Shown: positions 47,713 to 57,764, counted from the stretch's first letter. The stretch: 64,000 nucleotides of DNA from Alphaproteobacteria bacterium (GCA_009777955.1 WRKW01000002.1:152155-216154), one strand, 5' to 3'. Notes: generated by a model not told the origin, from the sequence alone. Made by a program: numbers and translations.

Positions 47713-49098
47713 ATGAAAATAGTAGACTCAAAACAAGAATTTATAGATTCAACAACATCTTTTTATAACCATATTATAAAAAATAGCATGGTCGCATTCT
47801 CTAAGCATCCAGATAAAAACATTTTGTTGTCAAAATTATATGATAATATTAGCTGGAATACATATCAGCCTAGTCTTCCAAGAGAATATATTGTTTACAA
47901 TAAAGGCAGATGTGTAGCCCGCATTGTTCCGACATTTGAATTAAATGATTATTGTGTATATTTTTATTGTTTAAATAAATTGCAAGATTTTGTATGTGAC
48001 GCAAACGATAGAGTAGAAAATACATTCGGCGGATGGCGAATTGATAACCCAATTAAAAAAGTTGAAGATCTAGAACAAGAAGTATTGCTTGATTTTAGTA
48101 CATACAGTCCATATGCTACGCTCAAAATCCAAGGTTGGTTGAATGAATGGAAGCAATTTTCTCAAGTTTCGCTCGGTATATCTGAAGATTACAAAGAAAA
48201 ATATGGGGATTGTTTCTATGTCGCTACTTTCGATGTTGCCAATTTTTATGATGGTATTCGAATAGATATTTTAGAAAAACTATTACGTAGCAAAGTTTCA
48301 AATCTCTTTAGCGGTGAAATTGACCTGTTGTTGTATTTCTTAAAATATTGGAATAAGCCATTTGATGGATACTTCCCAAGAACTTCAGGCATACCGCAAG
48401 ATGAAGTTGGAGATTGCTCAAGACAATTAGCGAATTTTTATTTGCGAGATTATGATAAAAAAATGTATCTCTTGACACAAAAAATGGATGCTACATATTT
48501 AAGATATGCCGATGATATGATGATATTTGGCAAAAGCAAAAATGATATTGAAAAAATTGTATTTGAAGCATCCAAGCTGCTACATAAGATAGGTCTTAAT
48601 ATAAATGTTGGCAAGGTTTGTATTATGTCCGCAGCAGAATATCATATATATGAAGGGTTTGATATTTTAACGAAAATCAACTCAGATGATAGAACGTTAT
48701 TTAATGATGGCGTTAGGTTATATTTTGAGTACAAAAAACAAGAACGTAATTGTCGGTATGATAGACAACTCAAACGCATAATGACATTGCTTGCTAAAAA
48801 TACGTTAAAATATCTTGACGATGATTTACATAATAAAATCATTGGGGAAATTTTATCAGAAACGATGCTTTCTGATTATCCTGTTTATCAGTTTAACAAT
48901 CTTCATAAGCTGATTCAGGAAAAAGGACAAGAAAAACAATTCTTTGCTGTATTAGATAAAATGATTATATCAGTAAATCACAATTCGTTTCATTACTCTT
49001 TGTTAAGATTTTACAAATCTATAAAAAGAAAAGATTTCGACTATGAAAATCTTCAAAATGAAATAGATAAAAGAAAATTACGTTTGGGGTTTTTATAG
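47713..49098 (+). CDS. reverse transcriptase, UG/Abi (DRT)-like
   Basis: TFDVANFYDGI, SGIPQDEVGDCSRQLANFYL, YLRYADDMMIFG; helical C-terminal extension, no maturase or HNH domain seen. Confidence 0.82.
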   Translation: MKIVDSKQEFIDSTTSFYNHIIKNSMVAFSKHPDKNILLSKLYDNISWNTYQPSLPREYIVYNKGRCVARIVPTFELNDYCVYFYCLNKLQDFVCDANDRVENTFGGWRIDNPIKKVEDLEQEVLLDFSTYSPYATLKIQGWLNEWKQFSQVSLGISEDYKEKYGDCFYVATFDVANFYDGIRIDILEKLLRSKVSNLFSGEIDLLLYFLKYWNKPFDGYFPRTSGIPQDEVGDCSRQLANFYLRDYDKKMYLLTQKMDATYLRYADDMMIFGKSKNDIEKIVFEASKLLHKIGLNINVGKVCIMSAAEYHIYEGFDILTKINSDDRTLFNDGVRLYFEYKKQERNCRYDRQLKRIMTLLAKNTLKYLDDDLHNKIIGEILSETMLSDYPVYQFNNLHKLIQEKGQEKQFFAVLDKMIISVNHNSFHYSLLRFYKSIKRKDFDYENLQNEIDKRKLRLGFL

Positions 49099-49167
49099 AT
49101 TTTCATATCAAATAAAACAAATTGAAATCCGCAAAAAAGTGGTGTAGAATGGTGGCTATCTGTATAT

Positions 49168-49244
49168 GATCCCGTAGCTCAGCTGGATAGAGCAACTGCC
49201 TTCTAAGCAGTAGGTCAAAGGTTCGAATCCTTTCGGGATCGCCA
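49168..49244 (+). tRNA. tRNA-Arg (anticodon TCT)
   Basis: gatcccgtagctcagctggatagagcaactgcctTCTaagcag...ggttcgaatcctttcgggatcgcca. Confidence 0.93.
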
Positions 49245-49263
49245 TTATTTTAAGGAGTTTTTT

Positions 49264-49608
49264 ATGGCAAAAGGTTCAATTGGTACATATTCTCATAATG
49301 TTTTAACTGTGAACGTAAACCAAAGCAAAAACATTGTTGATACTGCATGGAAAGTAAATAAAGATGTCGATTTTTCGAAAGTCGAACTTGTTTTAGGAGA
49401 ACACGAAGGCATAATTATTTATGTTTATAAGCCAGAAAAATGGTTTAAAGAAATAAATGCGGATAAAACAGAAAAACCGCAACCACGATACAGATTCGAA
49501 GGTAAAATGGTATCCCATGAATATCCCGATTATTTAGGTAAAAAAATTACAAAGAAACAAGGCGAGCAATGGCCCGCAAGATTCCGTAAAAAAGGCGATA
49601 GCTTTTAA
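49264..49608 (+). CDS. hypothetical protein
   Basis: 114-aa ORF with upstream aaggag and downstream ACCACCTTTGGGTGGTTTTT terminator. Confidence 0.6.
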   Translation: MAKGSIGTYSHNVLTVNVNQSKNIVDTAWKVNKDVDFSKVELVLGEHEGIIIYVYKPEKWFKEINADKTEKPQPRYRFEGKMVSHEYPDYLGKKITKKQGEQWPARFRKKGDSF

Positions 49609-49871
49609 ACAACACCACCTTTGGGTGGTTTTTCTGTATGTATTTTCTGTTATTTTGATAGGGGTTTGTTTCTATGATACCGCCATAATACCAATGCTTA
49701 CAAGTGGATAATTGGGGCATGCCCGATAATTTATTTGCTTTTCCATTCAAAGTATTGTATAATGGCCAATGAAACAGACTTTGAACGCCGTGCGCCAGGC
49801 CTTGACTATTCGATTTCTGTACTTTCCAATAAAATAAATTAACAATTGGTGTTTATGCTGTCCATATTTTT

Positions 49872-50813
49872 ATGGCGGTAATGACGCATATATTCATAAA
49901 ACAACAGGGTGATGAAATGTCGGAACTGAATAAATCTTGCGATCGCCAAACGGTGGAAAAATTTTTGAAATCCAGGTTCGCGCCCATCACACCGGAATTT
50001 ATCGGCGAAGGATGGTTCAGTATCGCGTTTCGTATCGGCAGTTACATAGTTCGGTTTCCAAAGGATGGCGGGACACAATATATACACGAAGCGGCTGTAT
50101 GCCGATTTATTGCGCCATCCTTGTCGGTACCTGTGCCGGAAATTCAAAACGTCAGCGATGAAATGCAATATGCAATCCATCGCGAATTAAAAGGACGGCT
50201 GTGGGACGGCAAAACTCTGTTATCAATGTCCGTTACGGGGCGTGCAAATCTTGCCAAAGATTGTGCAAAATTTTTATCGGAATTGCATGCGATTGACCGT
50301 GATGCCGCATCCAGGGAGGTACCCGACCTGCGGTATATAACCGACAGTGGAAAAGATCCTGAAAAATGCGCGGCTGCATTTCATGGATTTTTATCCCCGA
50401 CACAAATTGAATCGCTGATTTCGAAATATGTCGCTGCAAACGTTGCAAAGCACGACGAATTGGTCATTTCGCATCGCGACTTTGAAGGATGCAATTCTGT
50501 ACTGGACGAACAAGGCCGGCTGGCCGGTGTATTTGACTGGGGAAATTGTGGCCTTGTTGAGCCAGCATATGATCTTTCGCGAATCTGTATATATGATGAT
50601 ACGCCAGATTTCACAATGAATATTATTGCTGAATACAACAGGCTAAGTGGCAGAAATATCAGCGAAACGAAAGTTATGAAACAGCGTATGATATCATACA
50701 TAGCGTCATCGTGCGGACTGGCGGAAGAGCCATGTTCGGACACTGCTCGTGACAAACTTATGACCAGAAATATATCTTTTATAAGAACATTTTTACAACA
50801 ATATATGGAATAA
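49872..50813 (+). CDS. APH-like phosphotransferase
   Basis: GEGWFSIAFRIG, VISHRDFEGCNSVLDEQGRLAGVFDWGNCGLVEPAYDL. Confidence 0.75.
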   Translation: MAVMTHIFIKQQGDEMSELNKSCDRQTVEKFLKSRFAPITPEFIGEGWFSIAFRIGSYIVRFPKDGGTQYIHEAAVCRFIAPSLSVPVPEIQNVSDEMQYAIHRELKGRLWDGKTLLSMSVTGRANLAKDCAKFLSELHAIDRDAASREVPDLRYITDSGKDPEKCAAAFHGFLSPTQIESLISKYVAANVAKHDELVISHRDFEGCNSVLDEQGRLAGVFDWGNCGLVEPAYDLSRICIYDDTPDFTMNIIAEYNRLSGRNISETKVMKQRMISYIASSCGLAEEPCSDTARDKLMTRNISFIRTFLQQYME

Positions 50814-50818
50814 CAGAC

Positions 50819-52324
50819 ATGTCATTATTGTCGATTGAAAACGCTTTTTTTGCATATAATGATGTACCAATTTTGGACAGGGTGTCTTTTAATATCAATC
50901 CGGGCGACAAAATCGGGCTGGTCGGAAATAATGGCTGTGGAAAATCGACACTGGTAAAATGCCTTGTTGGGGAACTTGAACTGGACAACGGTACAATCAC
51001 CCGCAGTCGTAAAGTTTCAAAAATTGGATACATTGAACAAGACATTCCAAAAAACTTGGAAAACGAAACCTTATATAATGTCGTTTTGACCGCATTGCCT
51101 GTGGAAGAACGCGGCTATAACAGCTGGAAAATCGATGCCGCATTGGATGCCATCGGCGCACCGACCGAATTATGGACACGTAAAATATCGGAATTGTCTG
51201 GCGGATGGCGACGGCTTGCACTTATTGTGCGGACGAATATTGCCGCCCCCGATTTGCTGATACTGGACGAACCAACAAACTATTTGGATCTGGAAAAAAT
51301 CCTGCATTTAGAAAATTGGTTCCGGGATAGCGTTACCTGTCCGTATTTGTTAATCAGTCACGACCGCCAATTTTTGGACAATGTAACCAAACGAACAATT
51401 ACATTGCGAAATGGTAAGATTGTCGACCATAATATTCCTTATTCCAAATCGCGCGAAATGATTATAAAGCAAGATATTATGGACGCAAAAAAACACCAAA
51501 AAGAACAAGAAGAAATAAATCGACTGGAACGTGCAGCAAAGCGAATGCTTATATGGGATAAATTCACCACCCGTCATAAACCCTTGCTGACCCGTGTGAA
51601 CAGGATAAAGGACAATCTGACCGATGTTCATAAAGAAATCCGCCGAGATATAAACCTGTCTGGTGAAAAAATCCGACCAAATATAGTCCTGAACATAAAG
51701 GATTTTACTGTTAAAACCCCTGACGGAAAGCCACTGTTCCATATCGGCGATTTATCTGTTGCTAAGGGCGATCGGATTGCAATCCTTGGGCCGAATGGAT
51801 GTGGCAAAACTCAATTTTTGCGAAAACTGAACTTGTCCGATTTACCCGCAAATATTCGCTTCAATCCACAGGTTGGCATCGGGTATTTTGATCAGAATAT
51901 GGATACGCTGGATAAAGACAAAACTATTGCCGAACATCTATCAAACTCCACGAACATTGGCGACGCTGCTATCTTAATCGAACTTATAAAGGCCGGATTC
52001 CCATATAAGCAACATGGAAAAAAGATAGGTCAATTAAGTTTTGGCGAACGCGCAAGATTCTTTTTTCTGTTACTTCATTCTTTACGACGAAACTTTTTCA
52101 TTCTGGACGAACCGACTAATCACCTGGACATAAACGGCCAGGAAAAGTTGGAAGACGAATTACTGGAAAATGAGAATACCTGTATACTGGTATCACATGA
52201 CCGGCATTTTGTGAACGGTGTCGCCAACCGTTTTTTGATGATAGATCGTGGCCGTCTGCGTGAATTATCATCACCGGAAGAGTTTTATAAAACATTGGGT
52301 TATGACACGAAAATCCCGGTGTAA
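50819..52324 (+). CDS. ABC-F family ATPase
   Basis: Two NBDs: GNNGCGKST...LSGGWRRLALI...LILDEPTNYLD and GPNGCGKTQ...LSFGERARFFF...FILDEPTNHLD; no TM helices. Confidence 0.9.
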   Translation: MSLLSIENAFFAYNDVPILDRVSFNINPGDKIGLVGNNGCGKSTLVKCLVGELELDNGTITRSRKVSKIGYIEQDIPKNLENETLYNVVLTALPVEERGYNSWKIDAALDAIGAPTELWTRKISELSGGWRRLALIVRTNIAAPDLLILDEPTNYLDLEKILHLENWFRDSVTCPYLLISHDRQFLDNVTKRTITLRNGKIVDHNIPYSKSREMIIKQDIMDAKKHQKEQEEINRLERAAKRMLIWDKFTTRHKPLLTRVNRIKDNLTDVHKEIRRDINLSGEKIRPNIVLNIKDFTVKTPDGKPLFHIGDLSVAKGDRIAILGPNGCGKTQFLRKLNLSDLPANIRFNPQVGIGYFDQNMDTLDKDKTIAEHLSNSTNIGDAAILIELIKAGFPYKQHGKKIGQLSFGERARFFFLLLHSLRRNFFILDEPTNHLDINGQEKLEDELLENENTCILVSHDRHFVNGVANRFLMIDRGRLRELSSPEEFYKTLGYDTKIPV

Positions 52325-52584
52325 ACAGGGTGTAAAAAAATCGCACACGTCGCACTACAATTCAAAAAACTAAAAAAGATAGCGACATTCTTGATTTTCT
52401 TAGAATTTGTACTACAATAAGTGGGATTTCAAATCAATGAAATCTTTGTCCAACATTTTTACCAAAGGAGTTGCCGATATGACATATACAAGTACATCTA
52501 TAAAATAGTGTTCTGAACCTGTCATGTGGCGAATCCGTCCTGTCTGGTTCAGGACAACTCAAAAACTGAACCACAGGAAATTAT

Positions 52585-53592
52585 ATGGAAAAATATAAAC
52601 TCTCAAAATGGGAACGCGGGCATCTTAATAAGCGCGCGCTCCATAACAAAGAATTGCGCAGGTTGCGACTGGCTGCACTCCAGACCGAGTCCGAGCAGTT
52701 CGACAATATCGCGGGTGCAATTCGTGGGGTTATGGTAACAGGCTTTGTGAATAACACAGGTATGGCAAAATTATCGGACGGCGGCATTGTTGAAACAACC
52801 ATATCAAACGTTGCGCCGACCGTACCGGTCATTGGCGATAATGTTTTGCTGGATGAATCCGGCAAAATATTGGCGGTTGAACCGCGCCGTTCAAAAATCG
52901 TGCGTCTGCGCGGAGATGTTTCGCGCCGTATGTCGCGCCGCGAACACGTAATCGCGGCAAATATCGATACGGCGATAATTGTCGCAACGGCTGCACAACC
53001 CACATTTTCACCCGAATTTGTGGATCGGTATTTGATTGTATCGCAATACGGAAACGTGACACCGATAGTCATACTGAATAAATGTGATCTGACATCTGAA
53101 CGCCACCCGATACTGGACTGGTATCGCACGGCCAACATCAATGTCATAGAAGTTTCTGCACTGACCGGCATCGGAATCCCAGAATTGCGGGCAGCCATCG
53201 CTGGCAAAATGGTGGTGTTTGTCGGAAAATCCGGTGCAGGAAAATCGTCTTTGATAAATTGTCTGTATCCGAACGCCGATATTAAAACACAACCGATAAA
53301 TACAAAGCAGAATCAGGGTCGGCACACGACCACTGCGAGTGCGATGTATGACCTGGATGATGGCACACGAATGATTGATACACCTGGCATTCGGTTGATG
53401 GAGCTTTCTGGAATATCAAAAGACGAATTGAAATTTTATTTCAGCGAATTCGATGAATATTTTCCGGAATGCAAATATACCGATTGCAGTCACAGTCATG
53501 AAGACGGTTGCGGGGTCAAAGCGGCCGTGTTTGCAGCCAAAATCCCCGCCGACCGATATGACAGCTATCTACGAATGCTGCGCGGAATGTAA
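52585..53592 (+). CDS. rsgA: small ribosomal subunit biogenesis GTPase RsgA
   Basis: FVGKSGAGKSSLIN, GRHTTTASAMYDL, DTPGIR, C-terminal Cys/His Zn region. Confidence 0.93.
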   Translation: MEKYKLSKWERGHLNKRALHNKELRRLRLAALQTESEQFDNIAGAIRGVMVTGFVNNTGMAKLSDGGIVETTISNVAPTVPVIGDNVLLDESGKILAVEPRRSKIVRLRGDVSRRMSRREHVIAANIDTAIIVATAAQPTFSPEFVDRYLIVSQYGNVTPIVILNKCDLTSERHPILDWYRTANINVIEVSALTGIGIPELRAAIAGKMVVFVGKSGAGKSSLINCLYPNADIKTQPINTKQNQGRHTTTASAMYDLDDGTRMIDTPGIRLMELSGISKDELKFYFSEFDEYFPECKYTDCSHSHEDGCGVKAAVFAAKIPADRYDSYLRMLRGM

Positions 53593-53692
53593 CAAAAAAC
53601 GGCTTTCAGAGAATATCTGAAAGCCGTGATGGCTATGGGCGGAATAGAAAGCAGTGTGATTCTTATAAAAATCCCGTGCCTAATAAAATAGA

Positions 53693-53770
53693 GCCATTCT
53701 TCGCAAAGGCTACGAATGGCACTAAAAAATCTTAAACGTCCGCATTTCTGCGGACGCTAACGATTTTTTG
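53693..53770 (-). repeat. tRNA-trailing structured element (copy D, after tRNA-Phe 3' half)
   Basis: Minus strand CAAAAAATC..CGTCCGC agaaat GCGGACG..GATTTTTTAGTGCCATTC gta GCctttGC gaa GAATGGC. Confidence 0.75.
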
Positions 53771-53815
53771 TGGTGGCTGCGACGGGATTTGAACCAGTGA
53801 CACACGGATTTTCAG
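53771..53815 (-). pseudogene. tRNA-Phe 3' half
   Basis: Minus strand CTGAAAATCCGTGTGTCACTGGTTCAAATCCCGTCGCAGCCACCA; acceptor CGCAGCC pairs with GGCTGCG at 57796-57802. Confidence 0.88.
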
Positions 53816-54341
53816 CATTATGCGCTATTTTTTAGATAACGCGGATTTCCGCCGATTGCAGGGGTTTTTTTACCCCGCCATAAAATCTCGTGTGTCCGTG
53901 GTGTAAAATCACGCATAAACTAAAACAGGTTTCGCTTGTATCGCAATCCTATTTTTTCCAAACCATTTTTTATTTCTGACCAGCCGATATTCCAATCGAG
54001 CTGAAAACAAAAAACGATTTCCCCGACCACTTCTTGCGATGAATATAACACGCAGGTTTTCTTTTTTCAAGGCAATTTTTCTTAACACTTTTTCCCCGCG
54101 TTTCCCGCCATAGAAATCCACCGCCAATTTTGTGAAATTACGCTAGCGATTTTTTGATTTTTATTTTTTAGATTTTGGTCGTTCAACCAACAACAAAGGA
54201 AACCTGTGTAAAACGGACTTAAATAGACACATCATGGCTTATTGCTGTTCTAGACACGGGGGAATTTTAGTCCCATGTTCCACCAATATTCGCATAAAAA
54301 ACGCCGTAAAATACGGCGTTCAAAAACACAACCGGATGAGT

Positions 54342-54668
54342 TTATACATGCCAGTTTTGTGTTTTTGGGACGTTTGTATTCCCTGACGAACTTACGGACG
54401 TTTGCCACTTGGGGTAATCATCGCATTTTGTACGATTATTCTCCCAGTGCAATGGGTTCAAGTTGGCCAAGTCGTCTGTTCCGCCTTTGGATACTGGCTT
54501 ACGATGATCTACTTCCCACGCATAATTTGTGGTTTTTCCGTAGTCATCATATTTAATCCAAGCACCTGCATAATCTTTACGCCAGACTTTTGGATCAACG
54601 TTGGGAACAATTATCGCTTTTTTCCAGACATCATCCGGATTAAAAGCAACTTCGTTTTTAAGTGACAT
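54342..54668 (-). CDS. HNH endonuclease
   Basis: WEVDHRKPVSKGGTDDLANLNPLHWENNRTKCDDYP. Confidence 0.82.
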   Translation of the reverse strand: MSLKNEVAFNPDDVWKKAIIVPNVDPKVWRKDYAGAWIKYDDYGKTTNYAWEVDHRKPVSKGGTDDLANLNPLHWENNRTKCDDYPKWQTSVSSSGNTNVPKTQNWHV

Positions 54669-54812
54669 TTCAGTCCCTTTTGGTTATGTCAAATCGACCT
54701 GGCAACAAACAATTTGACAATTGGTTAGGGACTTTGCTATAATAGGTACGTCGAAGATGCCTATTATCAGGTATCCCATAAAATCCGCTGCACTCGCAGT
54801 GGATTTTATTTT

Positions 54813-55196
54813 CTAGAGAGAATCCGACCTTGTGCCACCTCTCTCTCGTGCAGTTGATAGTTTTATAATTACCATCCCATCACTGACATCAAACTCATAA
54901 AAACTAGTTTTTTCCGGTAAAATCGAATAATACTCAAAAAATGACTTTGCGGAAAAATCCAACCCTTTTTCTCTATATCTTACATTCGTAACCCCATTTC
55001 CGTCATCTTCCTCCAGAAAATGGATTCCGATTTCTTGAGAGTCCTTATTATAAAATACAGCGGCGAATTTTTGCCTGTCTTTGTTCAGGCCGAGTTTTTC
55101 ACGTGCGCCCTCATTGAAACTGACATTTCCTATGTTTGATATGGATACTCTCGCCTTAAATATCCCCCCAAACTTATTAAATCTCTCAAAAGCCAT
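54813..55196 (-). CDS. hypothetical protein of the RM island
   Basis: 127-aa ORF; no recognised domain. Confidence 0.55.
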   Translation of the reverse strand: MAFERFNKFGGIFKARVSISNIGNVSFNEGAREKLGLNKDRQKFAAVFYNKDSQEIGIHFLEEDDGNGVTNVRYREKGLDFSAKSFFEYYSILPEKTSFYEFDVSDGMVIIKLSTARERGGTRSDSL

Positions 55197-55423
55197 CGTT
55201 TTCTCCTTTTGTTAGGTCCATCGATTTGCTTTATTTACATTTTACATAAAATTATACGACTTGTCAAGGAAAATTTAACGACTCCTGTAACTGCAAGTCG
55301 CGTTCACATCTGTCAGTTATAGCTTTACAAACAAAACCCCATAAGGTCGTTCTTATGGGCAAATTATCAGAAAAGACAAATGCGCATAAAATTAATAAAC
55401 TCCTACTTGCGTTTATTTATGTT

Positions 55424-56485
55424 TTACAAAAGGTTCATTTCCATTTTATAGTAAAATTCTATATCGTTTATAAGGATATTGGTGTCGGATTCATTCATAT
55501 CAGCTAACCAATCTTTCAATTCGTTTATGGTTATTATTTCTTCGATCGCTTGAATTATTCTATCTTTTATAACTTTCATTCCGCCATGCTTGGCATTTAT
55601 AAAATCTGCAATTTCTTTGTTTATAACTTTGGCTGGCTTGTTTGTTTTTACAACAAATGTTATAGGAAAGTGCAAAACCTTATCTATATCCAAAAGATAT
55701 TTGCTGTAATTATCAACCTCTGTTACTTGAAAAAAACGACCAAGTGGACGCATGACGAAGTCGATACCACCATCGTTCGCATTTGTGCGACCTGTTTTAT
55801 ATAGAGTTAAATAATGCTCTTCCAGATCCTTTTTAGTATATCCAAAATAGACTTTGGTGTTTTTGTAATGATTTTTCAGAACTGCAAAAGCAATTATTTC
55901 AAATATACGGGCTTCTGCGTCGTCTTTCAGGAAACTTTCTAATTTTCGCTTTTTATCTGCGATACTAGAAATCCCACGTAATTCTTCTAAATCTGCCACA
56001 AGAGCATTATCTTTGGCTTTCAATAGATCTATATATTTTTCAATAATTTCCAAAATTGCTTTAGATATGTCAATTTTGCCAACATACAAATATTTAATGT
56101 TCAGCAAGTATTTGCCATTTTCAATAATTATCGGTGGGGTTTGATCGTTCGTTTTATTCGCAAACTCGAAATTGACACGATTATTCAATCCATGGTTTTG
56201 TAATTTTTCTCCCCCATACTGACTTCTGCAAAATTCAAATAAAGTCATATATGGAAATCCTGCGAACTTTTTATATTCTTCGCGTTTATTATAAAATTTT
56301 TGGGCATAAAAGTGTGCCAGAGAGTATATAGCATATATATTAGCCAAACTCTTGCGAGTTTTAGTGTTCCCGCTAATCGCTCCCATTTTAGAATCTAGAT
56401 ATTGTATCATCGGGCTGCTGTCATAAATCGCTTCAAAATCTTTTTTGAAATTACTTTGTAAAATTTGTTTGATAAAATCTTTCAT
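55424..56485 (-). CDS. putative type II restriction endonuclease
   Basis: Overlaps MTase by 4 nt; possible PD-(D/E)XK motif GGIDFVMRPLGRFFQVTEVDN. Confidence 0.65.
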   Translation of the reverse strand: MKDFIKQILQSNFKKDFEAIYDSSPMIQYLDSKMGAISGNTKTRKSLANIYAIYSLAHFYAQKFYNKREEYKKFAGFPYMTLFEFCRSQYGGEKLQNHGLNNRVNFEFANKTNDQTPPIIIENGKYLLNIKYLYVGKIDISKAILEIIEKYIDLLKAKDNALVADLEELRGISSIADKKRKLESFLKDDAEARIFEIIAFAVLKNHYKNTKVYFGYTKKDLEEHYLTLYKTGRTNANDGGIDFVMRPLGRFFQVTEVDNYSKYLLDIDKVLHFPITFVVKTNKPAKVINKEIADFINAKHGGMKVIKDRIIQAIEEIITINELKDWLADMNESDTNILINDIEFYYKMEMNLL

Positions 56486-57402
56486 GCAGCTATCCTAAAT
56501 AAGTTGTGTTCGTTGCTGTGTTTAGACCGGTTTGTTGTTTTTCGTTCTTTTATTTTGGTTAATGATTTGCCATTGTATTCTTGACGCAATCCAGTTCGGC
56601 GCAATCCAATTTCATAAAACTCTGGATTTAAGTCAATACCAACCGTTTTTCTACCAAGTTTAAGCGCAACCGCAGATGTTGTAAAACTTCCAGAAAATGG
56701 ATCAAGGATCACATCGCCTTTATTACTGGACGCTTTGATTATGCGTTCTAGTAATAATTCTGGTTTCTGCGTTGGATGATTTTCATATTCATCCATACGA
56801 AATCTTACTCGTGAGAAATCCCATACATTACCAGGCACCTTCTGATTGTTATATGGTTGTGGCGGATCTTTTCTATAATCTATCAATCCGCGAACCGCAC
56901 CAGTTTTCGCTTCTACCAATATATCTTCGTAGTTGAATGTATAATCGGAATTCTTAGATTTATTTATCATTAAAATCGGTTCATATAGAGACCCATACAT
57001 TTTTTTGGATTGCACGCCGGAACTATCATACGACCAAATTATACGCGACAGGACATTATATTTTTTCGACGCATGTACATCTAGAAATGACATGAATTGG
57101 GTGGCGGTCATAAAATACATTGTCCCATCATCTTTTAAGACACGCATACACTCGTCGATCCATTGTTCGCACCACTTCAAATATGATTCTGTTGAATCCC
57201 ACTTATCCATATTATTTCCAAAATCCTTGCCTATATTGTATGGCGGATCAGCAAAAATAAGATTTATTGATTTAGATTTTATAGATTTCAATACATTGAT
57301 AGAGTCACCAAGAGCAACCAAACAATCACGATTCGCTTCATGCGATTTGCAAGCATCAAAATTATTAAATAGCTCTAGCATTTTTCCTTCCCTGCAAACC
57401 AT
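56482..57402 (-). CDS. adenine-specific DNA methyltransferase, YhdJ-like
   Basis: IFADPPYNIGK, WSYDSSGVQSKKMYGSLYEPILM, LIDYRKDPPQPYNNQKVPGNVWDF, HPTQKPELLLERII, LDPFSGSFTT. Confidence 0.92.
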   Translation of the reverse strand: MVCREGKMLELFNNFDACKSHEANRDCLVALGDSINVLKSIKSKSINLIFADPPYNIGKDFGNNMDKWDSTESYLKWCEQWIDECMRVLKDDGTMYFMTATQFMSFLDVHASKKYNVLSRIIWSYDSSGVQSKKMYGSLYEPILMINKSKNSDYTFNYEDILVEAKTGAVRGLIDYRKDPPQPYNNQKVPGNVWDFSRVRFRMDEYENHPTQKPELLLERIIKASSNKGDVILDPFSGSFTTSAVALKLGRKTVGIDLNPEFYEIGLRRTGLRQEYNGKSLTKIKERKTTNRSKHSNEHNLFRIAA

Positions 57403-57519
57403 AGTTTATTGATTTACAGATAAAAATGCAATAGAGAAATTATTTTACATATGTTATACATATAGAAATTTTTACAAAAAATCGGCTCTCGGAGAAACCT
57501 CTGAAAGCCATGGATTTAC

Positions 57520-57595
57520 TGGTGGCTTGAACTGGATTTGAACCAGTGACACACGGATTTTCAGTCCGATGCTCTACCAGCTGAGCTATCAAGCC
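57520..57595 (-). tRNA. tRNA-Phe (anticodon GAA), intact, inside the RM island
   Basis: Reverse complement GGCTTGATAGCTCAGCTGGTAGAGCATCGGACTGAAAATCCGTGTGTCACTGGTTCAAATCCAGTTCAAGCCACCA. Confidence 0.93.
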
Positions 57596-57764
57596 AAAAC
57601 TTTTTCACCCGATTTTTTACGCGGTTTTCCGTGTAAAATCCGGTGTATCAAATGTGTAAAACGAATATTGGTGTAAATCGCTTTTTATCACATTTTATCT
57701 GTTTTTATCCTCTTTTTAGCGCACAAACCTGCGGCGTTTATATCTCTACCTATAAATGTTAAGC

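Noticed and set aside
49168-49244. tRNA-Arg as the source of the 45955 tRNA remnant
   Set aside because: T-stem and acceptor sequences differ (AAAGG/CGGGATC vs ACAGG/GGGATGT), so the remnant is not a simple att duplication of this gene.
53909-54127. 73-aa minus-strand ORF inside the RM island
   Set aside because: No recognisable domain and basic composition; insufficient support.
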